Notes under the pieces: generated by a model
Told to the model about the DNA's origin: nothing
The model's database searches: none
Seen by the model: only the letters and a program-made list of their open reading frames with translations
Made by a program: the position numbers and the translations under genes
Shown here: positions 62,859 to 64,000 of the stretch, in pieces
Numbering within the stretch: the stretch's first letter is position 1
Layout of the letters: the number at the start of each line of letters is the position of its first letter
NCBI RefSeq assembly: GCF_014645695.1
Contig: NZ_BMMF01000003.1
Coordinates: 62,001 to 126,000, forward strand
Direction of reading: 5' to 3'
Length of the DNA: 64,000 nt
Source: Salinarimonas ramus
GTDB lineage: Bacteria; Pseudomonadota; Alphaproteobacteria; Rhizobiales; Beijerinckiaceae

Positions 62859-64000
62859 GTGACCGCGTCCAGAGACGCCGCCACCGCGACGCCGCGCGCC
62901 GTCGCCGAGCGCCGCGCCGCCGCCGAGCGGATCCTCGCCGCTGCGATCGCCCGCGCCCATCCCGCGATCTGCCTGCCGCCCCGGCTGCCCGCGCCGCCGG
63001 CCGACGGGCGCATCGTCGTCCTCGCCACCGGCAAGGCCGGCGCGAGCATGGCCGCGGCCGCCGCCGCGCATTACGCGCAGGCCGGCGTGTCGCCCGAGCG
63101 GATCGTCGGCCTCGCCGTCTGCCGCCACGGTTACGGCGCAGAGGCGGGGCCGATCCGCGTCGTCGAGGCCGGCCATCCGGTGCCCGACGAAGCGGGCGTC
63201 GCCGCCACACGCGAGACGCTGCGGCTGGCCGAGAGCGCGGGCGCGGACGATCTCGTCCTCGCGCTGATCTCGGGGGGCGGCTCGGCCAACTGGATCGCGC
63301 CGGCGGGCGACCTCACGCTCGCCGAGAAGCAGGCGATCACGAAGGCGCTCCTGCGCTCGGGCGCGACCATCGGCGAGATCAATTGCGTGCGAAAGCGGCT
63401 GTCGCGAATCAAGGGCGGGCGGCTCGCGGCGCTCGCCGCGCCGGCGCGGCTCGAAGCCTTCGCCATCTCGGACGTGCCGGGCGACGATCCCGCGACCATC
63501 GCGTCCGGCCCCACCGTGCCCGATCCGACGACGAGCGCGGACGCCCGCGCCGTTATCGCCAAGTACGCCCTCACGCTGCCCGACGCGGCGCGCCGCCTCC
63601 TCGACGATCCCGCGAACGAGACGCCGAAGCCCGGCGATCCGTGCTTCGCGCGCACGCGGTTCACCGTGATCGCCCGTCCGGCGGAGGCCATCGCGGCCGC
63701 GGCCGAGGCGGCCCGCGCCGAGGGCTACGAGCCCATGGTGCTCGGCGCCGACGTCGAGGGCGAGGCCCGCGACGTCGCGCGTGCGCACGCCCGCCTCGCG
63801 CTCGAGGCGAAGCGCGCCGGCCGGCGGGTCGCCATCCTCTCGGGCGGCGAGCTCACGGTGACGATCCGCGGCCAGGGCCGCGGCGGGCCGAACCAGGAAT
63901 ACGCGCTCGCCCTCGCGCTGGCGCTCGAGGGCACGCCCGGCATCGCCGCGCTCTCCGCCGACACCGACGGCACCGACGGCGGTCGTGGCGCGGCTACCGA
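62859..64000 (+). CDS. Glycerate 2-kinase, MOFRL family (3' end beyond window)
   Basis: The frame starts at a GTG at 62859 after GAGGGAGGGAG and remains open to base 64000, giving 380 residues of an expected ~420. Family features are ATGKAGASMA near 52, the SGGGSAN loop near 143, KRLSRIKGGRLA near 184, AISDVPGDDPATIASGP near 205 and the C-terminal SGGELTVTI and GGPNQEYAL. Bacterial members (GckA/TtuD) phosphorylate D-glycerate to 2-phosphoglycerate in the serine or glyoxylate/tartrate pathways. Confidence 0.9.
   Translation, partial: MTASRDAATATPRAVAERRAAAERILAAAIARAHPAICLPPRLPAPPADGRIVVLATGKAGASMAAAAAAHYAQAGVSPERIVGLAVCRHGYGAEAGPIRVVEAGHPVPDEAGVAATRETLRLAESAGADDLVLALISGGGSANWIAPAGDLTLAEKQAITKALLRSGATIGEINCVRKRLSRIKGGRLAALAAPARLEAFAISDVPGDDPATIASGPTVPDPTTSADARAVIAKYALTLPDAARRLLDDPANETPKPGDPCFARTRFTVIARPAEAIAAAAEAARAEGYEPMVLGADVEGEARDVARAHARLALEAKRAGRRVAILSGGELTVTIRGQGRGGPNQEYALALALALEGTPGIAALSADTDGTDGGRGAAT

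Noticed and set aside
1-64000. tRNA, rRNA or CRISPR features
   Set aside because: No cloverleaf with a TTCGANNC-type arm, no rRNA-like conserved stretch and no regularly spaced repeats were noticed on reading; a covariance-model scan would settle the tRNA question.

Overview
The window is about 70% GC. It is densely packed with genes on both strands and reads as chromosome of an alphaproteobacterium, probably order Hyphomicrobiales near Methylobacteriaceae/Salinarimonadaceae. This is inferred from gapR and DUF1244 genes, the order zinc-ribbon / ftsE / ftsX / DUF218 / plsC, a DUF2336 protein, a separate purS beside purQ, and an IscA/ErpA protein next to dgt. I found no rRNA, tRNA, CRISPR array, transposase or integrase.

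Layout. 1-630 is the 5' part of an mprF-like membrane gene (minus strand). 864-4523 carries malonyl-CoA decarboxylase, a small unknown protein, a single-domain response regulator, hpt and a zinc-ribbon protein. 4599-8084 is ftsE, ftsX, a DUF218 protein and plsC, all linked to envelope and division. 8225-12039 is a sugar-type ABC uptake operon (binding protein and two permeases) with a PfkB kinase but no ATPase gene. 12071-15676 holds purQ/purS, a tiny antitoxin-like ORF, a lipoprotein and a phospholipase D/cardiolipin synthase. 15860-18481 is a cyanide-insensitive-type bd oxidase (cioA, cioB and a DUF2474 peptide). 18492-25367 has cpdB, dgt, erpA, an HExxH protein and hrpB. 25386-33343 has a flavodoxin, a tandem MaoC protein, mutS, three GNAT acetyltransferases, a DUF2336 protein and a lipoprotein.

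The accessory-looking part is 33437-44280. It has a subtilisin-like protease with P-domain, RTX-type repeats and DUF4214 (type I secretion style). Next comes a cassette of MFS exporter, acyl carrier protein, MaoC dehydratase and SAM methyltransferase. Last is an unrecognised 1748-residue protein whose first ~675 codons and promoter are AT-rich (about 28-48% GC in sampled stretches), while the rest has normal high GC and ends in three ~85-residue repeats.

44581-54494 returns to core functions: pepF-like peptidase, an NtrC-family regulator, an L,D-transpeptidase, a DUF882 protein and a chemoreceptor. 54924-55962 encodes three tandem paralogous small secreted proteins of a family I do not recognise, each with its own ribosome-binding site and two of them followed by strong hairpins. 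56108-58174 has a YqaE/Pmp3-like peptide, a DUF411 metal protein, a 39-residue ORF, a DUF305 membrane protein and a lipoprotein, which suggests copper handling. The right end has a secreted alpha/beta hydrolase, DUF763, an SDR, gapR, DUF1244 and a truncated glycerate 2-kinase.

The best candidates for undescribed biology are the chimeric giant protein with its neighbouring exported protease, the triplicated secreted peptide family, and the ACP/MaoC/methyltransferase/exporter cassette. A ~160-175 bp intergenic repeat occurs twice, each time between convergent genes.
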